A program made the translations under genes and the position numbers. DNA of 64,000 nt from Sambucus nigra (taxonomy: Eukaryota > Streptophyta > Magnoliopsida > Dipsacales > Adoxaceae), in assembly GCA_949130495.1 (NCBI GenBank), contig OX422211.1, forward strand, positions 532,428,017 to 532,492,016. Reading direction: 5' to 3'. How positions within the stretch are numbered: the stretch's first letter is position 1; every line of letters starts with the position of its first letter. Below are positions 36,723 to 47,770 of this stretch, piece by piece. The notes under the pieces were generated by a model, which was given only the letters and a program-made list of their open reading frames with translations, ran no database searches and had not been told where the DNA came from.

Positions 36723-37644
36723 ATGCAGTCAGATGTTGATCGCCTTAATAAGGGACAACGTATAGCTTACTCAGCGATAAAATCATCTGTTTTTTATAAT
36801 AAGGGAACTACATATTTTTTAAATGGAGGTGCTGGCACCGGAAAGACATTTTTGTACAATACAATTGCAACCTCATGTCGTAGTTTGGGTCATACAATTA
36901 TTACAGACGCTTCGTTTGGCATTGTTTTTTTGTTGTTGGTTTGTGGTCGGACTGCATATTCTACATTTTTCATACCTTTGGACATTCTTGAAAACTCAAA
37001 CTGTGAATTTACAAAGCAATTGATACATGCAGAGTTATTTAAATCAGCTAAGCTTATAATATGGGATGAAGTTCCTATGCAACATAGGCATTATGTTGAG
37101 GCTGTAGATAGGACACTGCCAGATATTTGTCATGTTAAAAAGCCATTTGGAGGAATTACAGTAGTTCTTGGTGGTTATTTTCTACAAATCTTACCAGTTA
37201 TCCCTAGAGGAGTTAGAGAAGAAATTGTTTTCGCTTCATTTTCTAGGTCTGTGCTCTGGAGGCACATCTATGTTTTGACCTTACATCTAAAAATGCGACT
37301 AAACCCATTGGAGCCCGAGACAATTCAATTCTCTACGTTCTTGGATCAGGTATCGCTATTTACTCTTTTCTATTTTTTAATAATTTTCATTCCACCTACT
37401 ATATGCATTTGATTTTTTTTATTTATATTTGTAGATTGGGTCCAATCCTCTTGAAATTGTATCATTGCCTTCCTCAATTCAAAAGTGTAATGATGTCCAT
37501 GATTTAATTGTGAAAATCTATACATTGTTGAATGTGGTTGGTTCTGTTACACCAACCTTCCTCACCGAACGAACAATTATTTCAGCGCGAAATGACGATG
37601 TGATTGCTATAAATAATTTGGCATTGAATATCTTCCCGCGTGAT
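36723..37644 (+). pseudogene. Helitron PIF1-like helicase, N-terminal part
   Basis: ATP-dependent helicase domain that unwinds the element during transposition. Walker A is GGAGTGKTF near 36826 and Walker B is IIWDEVPM near 37055. The usual GGDFRQ motif is present as [11 protein letters not shown], so its Asp is changed to Tyr. An 85-bp intron (37350-37434) precedes the next exon, which ends in ...IFPRD at 37644, exactly where the solo LTR is inserted. The remainder resumes at 41551. Confidence 0.9.
37350..37434 (+). other. Intron in the Helitron helicase
   Basis: GTATCG ... TTTGTAG, 85 bp and T-rich. Splicing joins ...TTCTTGGATCAG to ATTGGGTCCAAT in frame, and the joined product matches the helicase family. 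In-frame stops inside support the intron call. Confidence 0.8.
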
Positions 37645-38432
37645 TGTAACAACCCTCGATTTTGGAGACTGAGAAATTTAATTTTGGGGAAAATAAAAAT
37701 TTAATTAAATTGGAGAATTTCAAAATTGGGAGTTGAGGCCCAAAAATCGAGAATATTTCAAAGTATTTTTTTTTTGATAAAAAATCGAGAATATTCCGGA
37801 TGATATTTTTGAGGGTACCATCGATCCCATAAGGGTCGAAATAGTCAAAATGACTGTCATTGGGTTTTATTTCGGCTCCGGAATATTTTTATGTTAGTTT
37901 GACTCGAATTAGAGTAAACGAGTCATTTAAAGTGTGTATTAACATTTAAAATTGGGATTTTGTTTTAAAGGTTTATGAGGCTTACGGATGAAGCCATTTC
38001 TCATTTGAGAGAGAGAGAGAAGAGCCCTAGAGAGAGAAGAAGAAGAGGAAGAAGAAGAAAGGAAGAGAGAGAGGAAGAAAAGCTTGGAGATTTCCAGCCC
38101 TACCGCGACATCGAGGACGATGCAACCTCTACAAATCTGAGGCAAGTGTTTAATCTTGCTAAATAGCTATTTGTGTATTTCATTTCATAATTTGTGGGTT
38201 AAAGAAATGGATTTTTGGGTATAAATGTCAAAACCTAGATTTTTAGGTTTAATCTTGAAATCAATGTGTAAATATGGATTTAATGGATTAGAAATGGTTG
38301 GGATCGACTTTGGGTTGATTAATGGGCTTAAAATCATAAATTGTTGAAGGTTTAAGGGTTAGAAATGGAAATTAAGGGTTTAAAACTCGTGGGTTTTGAA
38401 GATGCAGATGAACTCTTCAAAAATTGCAGGTC

Positions 38433-38632
38433 CGAATCGATTCGCCCCCTTAAGCGAATCGATTCAGTTTAGTGAAATTGGCAGGTCTGCATTGACCGAA
38501 TCGATTCGGACCCAAGCCGAATCGATTCGGCCTATTGCAGAAGCCCAGGTCTTTGGACCCGAATCGATTCGCCTTGGAGGCTGAATCGATTCGCTAGACC
38601 GAATCGATTCGGAATAGGGCCGAATCGGTTCG
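38433..38632. repeat. Palindrome array in the solo LTR (CGAATCGATTCG x8)
   Basis: Eight copies of CGAATCGATTCG or one- to two-base variants start at 38433, 38454, 38497, 38518, 38560, 38582, 38600 and 38621. Steps are 21, 43, 21, 42, 22, 18 and 21 bp, so the motifs sit on a grid of about 21 bp. This is the longest and most regular array in the window. Confidence 0.93.
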
Positions 38633-39948
38633 GAAACAGGGCATTTTGAGGTATTTTTCTCCATAGTGAATTCAAACCCTTTTTGGTTGGGTTTATTGAT
38701 TTGGGGCCTTCTCTTATGATGAAAGAGATATGTTCTTGGAGACACATAAGGAGTTTCTCACACATTAGAGTTTTGGGGACTCCTTAGGGTAATTTGGGAG
38801 AAATGTATCCATGTATGTATTTGGAGTTATGTATAGAGATTTTGGGGAAACCCTTTGGGATTGAGAATCCTAATTGTAGATTAAAAGTAGGTGTAGATGT
38901 GATGTGAGGCTAAGAACTCTTAGAGAGATCTCAGACTAGGGTATTCACAAAAGTGATTGAACCATAGTCGAAATCAAGGGAAATGAGATTATTTGATGAT
39001 TGAAAAAAATGAGCTTGAGGCTTATAGACTATTAGTTATATGTATACCGATAGTCAAAATGATTACTAGATTCTTTAATGTACTCTCAGATATAGATGAT
39101 ATGTGTAGTGAAGGATGCCTACGCAAACTCTTGGGTAATAGCCCTAATGTTGAATATATATAGGTATAGATATATACATATGGTTTGGGAGACTATTCAT
39201 CATAGGAAAATGATCGAATATGTTTCAAGTATAGGATTATATTCACGTATCGAGGTAAATTAAAGGAATTGTGGTGACGGCTTGCATATTGAGGACTATG
39301 TATACTTATAGCCAGATATATATATATATATATATATATATATCTTATACATATGAACGAGAATTAGTTTATGTATAAGATATATATATATATATATCTG
39401 TATGTATATAGATATATGGATATTTAAACCGTATACGATGGTTTACTATTTGAGCATATGATTGGATCATATGGATTATATATATTATGCATGTAAATGA
39501 TATATATATATATATATACTAAATTGGTTAAGCATACCCCGCTCATGCTATCATTGGGAAGTTGCGCGCGTAGAGGGTGAGCATCCTGGCTAGAAAAGCA
39601 GGGTGTGGATATTCCCCAAGTCATAGTCGTCCCGTGTGTTACCATATGATATATATATTTATTTTGGGATGAGACGTGATGGGTATGTTTCGTCTCATTG
39701 CCGGTTTGGAGCTATGACCGCTTCCCGGGACGTCGTGTGCGTGAGTTTACCACGAGATGGGTGTCGTTTAGTCCCACCATGGTGGTCCCAGTTTTGCTAC
39801 GTGAGCCGAGCACTGGGAAGATGATAGCATTGATGCAGTTTATCGGCGATATATATAGCCGGGTATATTATGTGCATGGCCTTGTACATCATATGTAGTA
39901 TGTACACTTGGCTATTGGATTGATGATGATATATATACGGTTAGAAAT

Positions 39949-40016
<68 letters not shown>

Positions 40017-40282
40017 TATAGACGAAAGGATATGGACTTTTATGAAGTACATCTTAGATGATTATGGTGTACTAGATTGATGGGGGTTGATGTATCGCAC
40101 ATAAGGTATTATTCGGTTACATCATCCCAAGGATATTATTGGAGGTTCCTTTATTTTATTTTATTTGTTTTCTTTTTTCCTTTCTTCTTTCTTTCTTTAG
40201 TAGTTATAGTTAGTAGTAATGGTAGTATTAACTTGTATGTTGAGGATTATGGATCTCTAGGATCGACATTGCCCAGGAGTAG

Positions 40283-40478
40283 TGTAACGAGGTGGTTCCT
40301 TGTTTGGATTTCGCTTTGCGAGACACCTCACGCACGAAACGCAGTGCCATGTCGAGATTTGAGAGAAGTAATTCCATAGGTGGCATCTCGGATCTCTGGT
40401 CTTGACCTTGTCAGGAGTAGTGTAACGGGGCGATTCCTTGTTTGGATTTCGCTTTGCGAGACTCCCCACGCACGAAAC
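40283..40478 (+). repeat. Duplicated conserved LTR box in the solo LTR
   Basis: Two copies (40283-40338 and 40421-40478) of the box also seen at 1909-2153 and 5719-5771. The core TTCCTTGTTTGGATTTCGC is identical in both, followed by TTTGCGAGAC and a C-rich strand. In the first copy the outer strands are GAGGTG and CACCTC; in the second GGGG and CCCC. Confidence 0.85.
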
Positions 40479-40570
40479 GTAGTACAATTTTGGGATTAGA
40501 GAGAAGTTTTGTCAATATTCCATGTGCATGTTATTAAGTATATTAATTCTTACGTTTTTAGCCTATATAG

Positions 40571-40624
<54 letters not shown>

Positions 40625-41033
40625 GTAATGTTTTAAGAATTATGATGATTATAATTCATAAGTTTATTATCGGAATTCATTAAGCCTATTATGGCATAAT
40701 TGTTGTAATCATAATCTAATAGGGTTAGAAACGGGTGGATCCTTAGATTATGACGGGAAGGTAGCTCTCGTGGATATAGGCTAGGCCTGATAAGTTAGGT
40801 TGTCCTAAAATCAATGGGGGTAATTTAACTAAAATTCGAGGACACGAATAGGTGTGCGCCTTTAGATGAGAGGTGAGTTGGGGTTCCACGAGAGTGCGGT
40901 CTCACTTATTTATGAAATTAAGTACACCGGTATTTATTATGCACGGTTAACGCACTTGCTAAATATTTTACACATTTGAGGCTCTGACCCGTTTACTTTT
41001 CTCTCCTCCTTGTATATATATATGATTACCACA

Positions 41034-41055
41034 GGTATCCTACCACATGGATGCC
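41034..41055 (+). other. Conserved LTR hairpin (solo LTR)
   Basis: GGTATCC (41034-41040), 8-nt loop, GGATGCC (41049-41055). Relative to copy A (GGTGTCC/GGACGCC) the fourth pair has changed from G-C to A-U on both sides, which keeps the stem. Confidence 0.6.
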
Positions 41056-41550
41056 GGATGACCTTCTATCCTGAGTCTTGGGAGCCGTGACAGGTGCGGA
41101 CTGTTGCGGGATGTTTCATGTAGCCTCTTCCTACTTCTTTAAAATTCTAGGTAGGATTCATGTTGTATATCGGGTTTATACCCAAGGGATATTTACATAC
41201 ATGTTTATATTTATTCCATTCAGTATTTGTATTGGCTGTGATCCGACAGCTTATTCGGGTCAACTTTTTGTAGTACATTCGGTTGTATTTAATTGGTTCA
41301 TTTTATTTCTAGCATTTTATTTATTATAGTTCTTTCCTGCATCTCTCCTATCCATTAGTAGTTTTATAGTGTTGGGTTGTTGTATGTTGCAAGTTTAAAA
41401 TTTTTATAACATCTCGCTTATATGATTTCGGGTAGTTAGTCCTATATTATATAGTACCGTTAGTTGATGTTGAGACTGGACCATCTGGAATTCCTGATTT
41501 AATATAGTATAGGGCTGGCCACCCGTTATTATTTTAGGCGGGTTGTTACA

Positions 41551-42110
41551 GTGATACGAAAACTTATTATGGTGCTGACAAAATGTGTGACGACGAGTCC
41601 GGTAGAGACGTATAGAGCCAATACCCAAATGAATTTTTGAATTCTCTCAGTCCTTTTTGTTTACCCCTTTTTAAGTTGGAATTAAAGGTGTGTTCTCCAA
41701 TTATGCTTTTGAGAAACATTGCTTCGAAGGATGGTCTTTGCAATGGCACCCGATTAGTCATTACAAAATGTGGAGAACATGTTATTGATGCCCAAATATC
41801 AACTAGTGATAAGTGTGGAAGTTTAGTATTCATTCCCAGAGTCTCACTATCTCCGTCATCGACAGAGATCCCTATAAAAATGACGAGACGCCAGTTCCCA
41901 ATTTGACTGGCATATGCAAAGACCATTAACAAATCACAGGGTCAATATGTAAAATTTATGGGAATTGACTTACACACGCCGATTTTTAGTCAGGGACATA
42001 TGTAGCATTATCTCGATGTACAAGTGCAAGTCACATTACCCTTCTTTTTAATGATTATACGCTTTCGACAACAAACATTATGTATCTCCTATAAAGTAAG
42101 TAGTGTTATT
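41551..42110 (+). pseudogene. Helitron PIF1-like helicase, C-terminal part
   Basis: Continues the helicase of 36723-37644 after the solo LTR. Taking one GTGAT copy, the reading frame is unbroken across the insertion site (codon GAT, then ACG AAA ACT). It contains [32 protein letters not shown] and the late helicase motif [13 protein letters not shown] (about 41907-41945). Stops are TAG near 41613 and TGA at 41904-41906 (Arg usual). A one-base loss near 42000 precedes the VALSRCTS motif. Non-functional. Confidence 0.9.
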
Positions 42111-42957
42111 TTTCATATAAACTACACATATGACCCCTTTATATCATCTTTTGATAATTTTTTTTAATTAATCTTAGTATTGGGAGCCAATGGTAAGGCA
42201 TCAAGAGCGGATAAATACCCGCAGGCTTCTTATATGTGGTTCTCACAACAAGGTACTTCGTCTTTAAAATATTTCCTCTTTTCATTCATTTTTAAAAATT
42301 AGTCTTAACTAAAAATATTTCTTATAGGTGGTTGTAAATTGTGGCAATCTTCATATGAAGTACGTCGAGCTAGATACGCGGACATTTCATAGAGTTATTA
42401 CAAGGATGTTTACTGCGAATCTATGATTAACTATCAAAAGGATACTTTTTTGGGATGTCGATATTTTTGACTTTTTGTAAAGCTTAGGCTTAGAGTTACT
42501 ACACGCTGTTGGATGATTGCTAAGGTTTTTTTGTATAGTCTGCCTACGCATTTTTGGTATAGTCCAGTAAGGCTATTTTTGTTGTTGAAGTGTTATTTAT
42601 ACCTTAAATCAGGTAGACCGTTACTTTGTTGTTATTATGATTGCTAACGGTTGGTTGTTACCCCTTAAGAAGGGTGGATAGTCCAATACAAAGGAGACTA
42701 TGCCTATGTTTTTAGAATTCACACTTTGTTAATTCGAGTGATGAATTTAAACTACATGAAATTGTTGGACTATTTGTTATTTGTTAAGTAGGGTGGTTAG
42801 TCATATAATCAAATCAGATTATGACCAATGTTTTTGAAATCGCATTTTGTTTTCTTAGCAAACGAATTTTTTTGCCTTTTTATGATTATTAGTGTGCTTT
42901 CAGGCATGGGCATACCCTAGTGTGTGTGTGTGTGTGTATATATATATACCTCCTAGA
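42111..42957. other. Probable 3' tail of the Helitron, partly duplicated
   Basis: Non-coding DNA after the helicase. An imperfect duplication of about 75-80 bp occurs at about 42668-42745 and 42787-42870 (both with AGGGTGG.TAGTC ... ATGTTTTT). A (TG)n(TA)n tract runs at 42919-42948. No clear Helitron terminal hairpin. Confidence 0.45.
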
Positions 42958-43301
42958 AACATACCTATGAACATACCTCTTTTTAAAATTGTAAAAAAAA
43001 TAATTTTGAGATGATATTTTTCGTATGAGTTCATAATATTTCAGTGTATCACTATAAAAAAAATCAACTGAAAATAATAGTTTTTGTTATTTTTAAAAAA
43101 TAGGTAAAAAAAATTGACAGTTTCTACCCTTTAAAATTTGTTAGTTTTTTAACGTATTTTTTCAAAATAGCAAAACATAATATTTTGAGCTGAATATTTT
43201 TAGAGGAGAATATTGAAATATAAAAAATCCATATAAAAAATATCAACTCAAAATTATGTTTTTTACTATTTAAAAAAAATAGGTATGTTCATAGGTATGT
43301 T
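42958..43301. mobile_element. MITE-like foldback element, about 344 bp
   Basis: The 21-bp ends AACATACCTATGAACATACCT (left 42958-42978; right 43281-43301 in reverse complement) match perfectly. The inverted similarity continues imperfectly inward (AATTTTGAG(A/T)TGATATTTTT). No coding capacity. No convincing target duplication. Microsatellites lie on both sides. Confidence 0.75.
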
Positions 43302-43319
43302 AAGTGAAATATGTTGGAG

Positions 43320-43326
43320 AGCCTCA

Positions 43327-43380
<54 letters not shown>

Positions 43381-44949
43381 TATCACACATAACCGTATAC
43401 ATATATTTAATAAAGTCCGGCCATAGCAGTAGCCCAAGAATACCCAAGTCTATATCCCGACTCGTAATTTAATTAATCACACATCAATTAAATTTTATTA
43501 AAGTAGTGTTATCTAACTACGATATCCAGACTCACTCATTCGATCCGTATCTTCACCTCTTAGAATTTGTTACACAAAATCCCACTATTAAAGTTTACAC
43601 TCCTCATTAAATTTAATATATGATAATTTATTCTATATACCTATAATAAAATAAACTGGCTATCCTGTGCCAACTCCCGTTACACTAGCCTGCAAAATAT
43701 TCAGGTTAAATCTTCGACCCTTAATTAAATTAATTTCGTCTCAATTAATTTTATCCAAGTGGTGTCACTCAACCATAATGCCTAGACTCCCTAACTTGGC
43801 CCGTATTCTAACATTGAATTTATGTCACCAAAATTCCATTATTTTATTCGGCACTCTTACTAAACTTAGTGTTACTTGAACCTAAAACCCAAGTTTCTAA
43901 GTACTGTTCTCCCTATTTATCTTTTATACTGAATAAACCCTTGAAAGAAACCCTAAAAGAAAATAATGGAAATTTTGGCATTTCCAAAAAGTCCCCACAG
44001 TCGCTCAAATGAGACTGGTGCCGTTCGTGCAGCATCATTTGCCGCTCAAACGAGATTCGACATCATTTGAGCGACCGCTTCTTCCTTCCTTCGCTGCGTC
44101 AGCCATTGATATTCGTCCAAGGTTTTAAACTTTCAACCCCGAATTCCCAACCTGCTAACTTCCTAAAGTTTATAAGTTCCACAGTTTCTAATTTCTCAAT
44201 ACCTTATTAACCATCAATTATTTATAATCACATCCATTAAAATATGAAATTTATTCTCACGATTTACCCCATTCCTGTTTTCAAAAAACTGATTTCAAAA
44301 CTCTAAATTTCAGACCTCGATTAACAGTCTATTAATGCAACTTGGATTCTCACACTTCTGAATCAAAATACCACATCATTTGAGTCTAATCTATATAATT
44401 TGTTCATTCATAAGCACCCAACCTGGATAAATTCACAGCGTCTGATTTCTTTTATTGTAAACGAAGATTTGACGAAGAACACACCCATTTTCTTGGTTTG
44501 TCTCCCCAAAGCTCTCCCAGTTTCTTCCTCTTTTCTCCTCTGCAAAACTAGGGTTTTGTTATTGAGTTGTGTTTTCTAAAAACTCTCTAATGTAGGTTTT
44601 ATATTACTAATCCCGAAATTAAGCCTATGGGCCAAAGTCCAAATGATCCGAATACCCCCGTGTGAGTCCGGTTATTCCTAAAAATGCCCCGAGACACAAT
44701 TACTACACCCGGGTACTCTTTTTCGACTATCTCAACCTATTCGGAATCAACTGTGTACTCAGAATTGTCATCCGAGTTACTTAACTAAAATCTCCAACCT
44801 CGTCCTCAAATTACGACACGTGTAAATTTTAGAATAACCCAAATTAATTAAATCTCAATTCAGTAATTTAATTAAATACTCCAGATAAATTAATCTTTAT
44901 ATCTCTAAGTTAATTAAATTCTAAATCCTCGGAAATAAGAGGTATTATA
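43320..44949 (-). mobile_element. Gypsy LTR fragment, reversed (5' part)
   Basis: On the minus strand it begins TATAATACC at 44949 and continues with CGAGGATTTAG, similar to the starts at 3694 and 60202. It holds a leader-like GA-rich and AAACCCTAG stretch (about 44470-44560), then the palindrome array at 44002-44073. It loses recognisable sequence at a (CT)n(TA)n tract (about 43327-43374), so only the first 1.5 kb of the LTR remains. Confidence 0.7.
44002..44073. repeat. Palindrome-type array in reversed LTR (CGCTCAAATG type x4)
   Basis: CGCTCAAATG-like motifs and their complements start at 44002, 44022, 44043 and 44064. Steps are 20, 21 and 21 bp. Individual motifs are only partly self-complementary, but the last is the reverse complement of the first, so the array as a whole is symmetrical. 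Confidence 0.75.
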
Positions 44950-44977
44950 TAAATAAATAATTTTTTAAAAAGATTTT

Positions 44978-45000
<23 letters not shown>

Positions 45001-45011
<11 letters not shown>

Positions 45012-45395
45012 GAAGGCTTATCTACGTCATGATGTATACACTACACCAAACATCACACTTAGTTCTAGGCCATAATTTTTTTTTTTCAAATTTGTTTTCC
45101 TTAAAATTATCCTTCTAATCAACCCATATTTAAAAAATTAGGTGAAAAAATATTTTGTACTTATTTTTAAAAAATCAACAAAAAATGCTGGCGCAGACTC
45201 TTATCAATAAGGTATTTTGAGCAGTTTTTTGTGAATTTTTAAAAATATCTTCAAAATGTTTTTTGACCTAATATTTTGGACATGGGTTTATTGGAAGGTT
45301 AATATTAAGGAAAAAAAAGTTTTTTAGAGCCTACAACTAGGTGTGAGGTATGGATGATGTATAGATCATGATGTAGGTGAGAATTCTCCTATATA
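45001..45395. mobile_element. MITE-like element with about 55-bp inverted ends
   Basis: The left end (about 45012-45068: CTACGTCATGATGTATACA ... TTAGTTCTAGGC) is the imperfect reverse complement of the right end (about 45330-45386). Between them are about 260 bp of AT-rich non-coding DNA. Both ends abut TA-repeat DNA, compatible with insertion into a TA tract. Family unknown. Confidence 0.75.
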
Positions 45396-45639
45396 TATTT
45401 ATAGTTCTGAAATACCCTCAAGCCAATTTTTTTTATAAAAACAATTCTATTACGGAATTTTATAAAAAACTGTTATGTAATTTTAATACTTATAAAAAAC
45501 TATATATTATGCTATTTTATAAAAACTGTATTTTTAGCAAGTTTTATTAAATAATTTTATGAAAATATTTTTCATTATGCAATTTTAATATTTATAAAAA
45601 AGAAGTTACATATATATACAAATGTACAATATTTATAAA

Positions 45640-46521
45640 AAGACTATTTAAAGTTGTTTTCAATAATTTTTTATAAAAAGGTTAAAAATATAGTTTTTAT
45701 TAAATTAAATGATAAAAACAATATCTTGTAAAAAGATCTAATATTTCTATTTATAAACAATTCTCAGAGGAAAAACAATTTTTGGCTAATTTTTTTTCTC
45801 TGTTCTTCCTCTCATAATGTTTTCCCTTTTGTTGACCCATTTTTTTGTATCTAAAAAAACTGTTTCTTAGGTAAATTTTTTTCATTCCAATTATTCTCTA
45901 CTAAAATAAACTGTTTTTTTCTTGTATAAACAAATATAAAGCAAACTTATTTATTATTTTTATAAAAAAATATAAAACTAGTTTCTTCTTTTTTTGCTCT
46001 TAGTTTTTCCCCTCCATTTCATTGTAGAAATCCGATAAATATTTTTTAATCTTTTTATCCTAGCTTTCCCCCCTTTTTGTTATTGTTTTCACATACATGA
46101 AGAGAGAAAAAAATGACGAAAAGCTAGGACCAAAAAGGTAAAATTTATTATTGGATGAAATGGAGGAAAAATTGTGAGCTAAAAGACAAAAAAATAGTTT
46201 ATATTTTTTGGATAAAAAATGTGGGATGAAAAACAACAATTTTTTTGTATGTGAACAAAAGGAACTATAAAGGGGGAAGAAACAGCTTCTTTTCATAGAT
46301 AATAATTGGGAAGAAAAAAACAACAAAAAAAACTATTTTTTAATATACGAAAAACTAGGAAAAGAAGGGAAAAAAAATTGTTGAAGGAAAAACAAGGAAA
46401 AATAGCCAAAACTGTTTTTCCCACCAGATTTATTTATAAAAAAACTATTTTTATTGCGTAATATTATAAAAACTTTATTTTCAAGTTTTGTTTTATATAA
46501 AAACTATTGAAAACAGTTTTG

Positions 46522-46563
<42 letters not shown>

Positions 46564-46966
46564 ACTATTTAAAATTGTTTTCAAAATTTTTTATACAATG
46601 GTTAAAAATATAATTTTTATTAAATTACATGATAAAAATAATATTTTTTGAAAAGATCTAATATTTCTATTTATAAAAAATTCTCGGAGGAAAAATAATT
46701 TTTGGCTGATTTTTTTTCCTGTTCTTCATCTGAGAATTATTTCCCTTTTGTTGACCCGTTTTTTCGTATCTAAAAAAATTGTTTCTTCGGTAAATTTTTT
46801 TCATTCCAATTATTCTCTATTAAAATAAATTGTTTTTTTCTTATATAAACAAATGTAAAACTATTTTATTTTATTATTTTTCGTCTCAGGTTTTTTTTAT
46901 CAAAAAATATAAAACTCGTTTCTTCCTTTTTTGCCTCTAGTTTTTCCAATCCATTTCATCGTAGAA

Positions 46967-47000
<34 letters not shown>

Positions 47001-47494
47001 ATCTTTTTGTCGTAGCTTTTTTCCCCTTTTTTGTTGTTGTTTTCACATACAAAAAAAATAAAAAAAAATGACGAAAAGAAGACAAAAGCTAGGACAAAAA
47101 AGATAAAAACTATATATATATTTTTTTTTAATAAATAAAAAGTTAAAAAAGAACAAAAAATAGTTTTTATCTTAGAACTATGGGATGAAATGGAGGAAAA
47201 ATTGCGAGCAAAAAGAGAAGAAAATAGTTTTATATTTTTTTTGATAAAAAAATGTGGGATGAAAAATAACAATTTTTTGGTATCTGAAAAATGGAACTAC
47301 AAAGGGAAAAGACAGCTTAAAAAAATGTTGGAGGAAAAACAAGAAAAAAACAGCCAAAAACTAATTTTCCTACGAGATTTATTTATAAATATAAATATTA
47401 AATATATATAAAAAGAACTATTTTTATTATGTAATTTTATGAAAACTTTAATTTCAAGCTTTGTTTTTTATAAAAACTATTGAAAACAATTTTG

Positions 47495-47510
<16 letters not shown>
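45640..47510. repeat. Tandem pair of large AT-rich imperfect hairpins
   Basis: Two units about 920-970 bp apart (45642 and 46560; 45833 and 46752; 46500 and 47472). In each unit the left arm (for example TTTTTCCCCTCCATTTCAT at 46006) is the imperfect reverse complement of the right arm (GGATGAAATGGAGGAAAAA, 46154), with a centre near 46085 and 47045. Arms are about 400-450 bp. AT microsatellites sit between and after the units (about 46528-46560, 46972-46995, 47499-47553). The predicted frames are low-complexity artefacts. Confidence 0.75.
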
Positions 47511-47552
<42 letters not shown>

Positions 47553-47557
<5 letters not shown>

Positions 47558-47770
47558 AAATCTTTTTAAAATTTGTTTTTTCACTTTTTTACAAAACATA
47601 TTTGGGGGTAAAACCCTTAATAATTATATGTGGGTATTTTTGGTATTACACAAAATATAAAGGTAGAAATGGGGACCGAACCTAAAAAAGGGGGCCAAAT
47701 TCCAAAAAAGTCAACAAGTGGTGGTTTGACTGAATTTAAAAAATAATATGGTTACCAAACTCGAAATGAC
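47553..47770. repeat. Dispersed repeat R, copy 1
   Basis: About 200 bp with ACAAAACATATTTGGGGGTAA and GGTATTACACAAAATATA. A clear homologue is at 62540-62750, same orientation. Non-coding; identity unknown. Confidence 0.75.

Larger units (their letters stand above)
37645..41550 (+). mobile_element. Solo Gypsy LTR, 3906 bp, inserted in the Helitron
   Basis: Starts TGTAACAACC and ends GGTTGTTACA, a perfect 10-bp inverted terminus. It is flanked by GTGAT on both sides (37640-37644 and 41551-41555). Neither a primer-binding site nor internal domains are present, so it is what remains after LTR-LTR recombination. Inside are a GA-rich tract, the palindrome array 38433-38632, TA microsatellites (about 39313-39345, 39964-40013, 40573-40620), the module between ATGCTATCAT (39545-39554) and ATGATAGCAT (39821-39830), two conserved boxes and a hairpin. 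Same family as copy A. Confidence 0.95.
32280..42480 (+). mobile_element. Decayed autonomous Helitron with a nested solo LTR
   Basis: Coding relics in order: probable leader exons, Rep (HUH) and a PIF1-like helicase, all on the plus strand, the RepHel layout of plant Helitrons. The solo LTR 37645-41550 splits the helicase. Helitrons transpose by rolling-circle replication and make no target duplication; both ends are unresolved here. Boundaries are set to the outermost recognisable coding homology and are minimal. Confidence 0.88.

Noticed and set aside
38433..38632. CRISPR-like array
   Set aside because: The repeats are 12 bp with gaps of about 6-31 bp inside a plant LTR. There are no unique spacers of CRISPR size and no cas genes.
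42917..42920. Helitron 3' end CTAG followed by T
   Set aside because: The position is plausible but the upstream hairpin is only about 3 bp (GGG/CCC), too weak to call the terminus.
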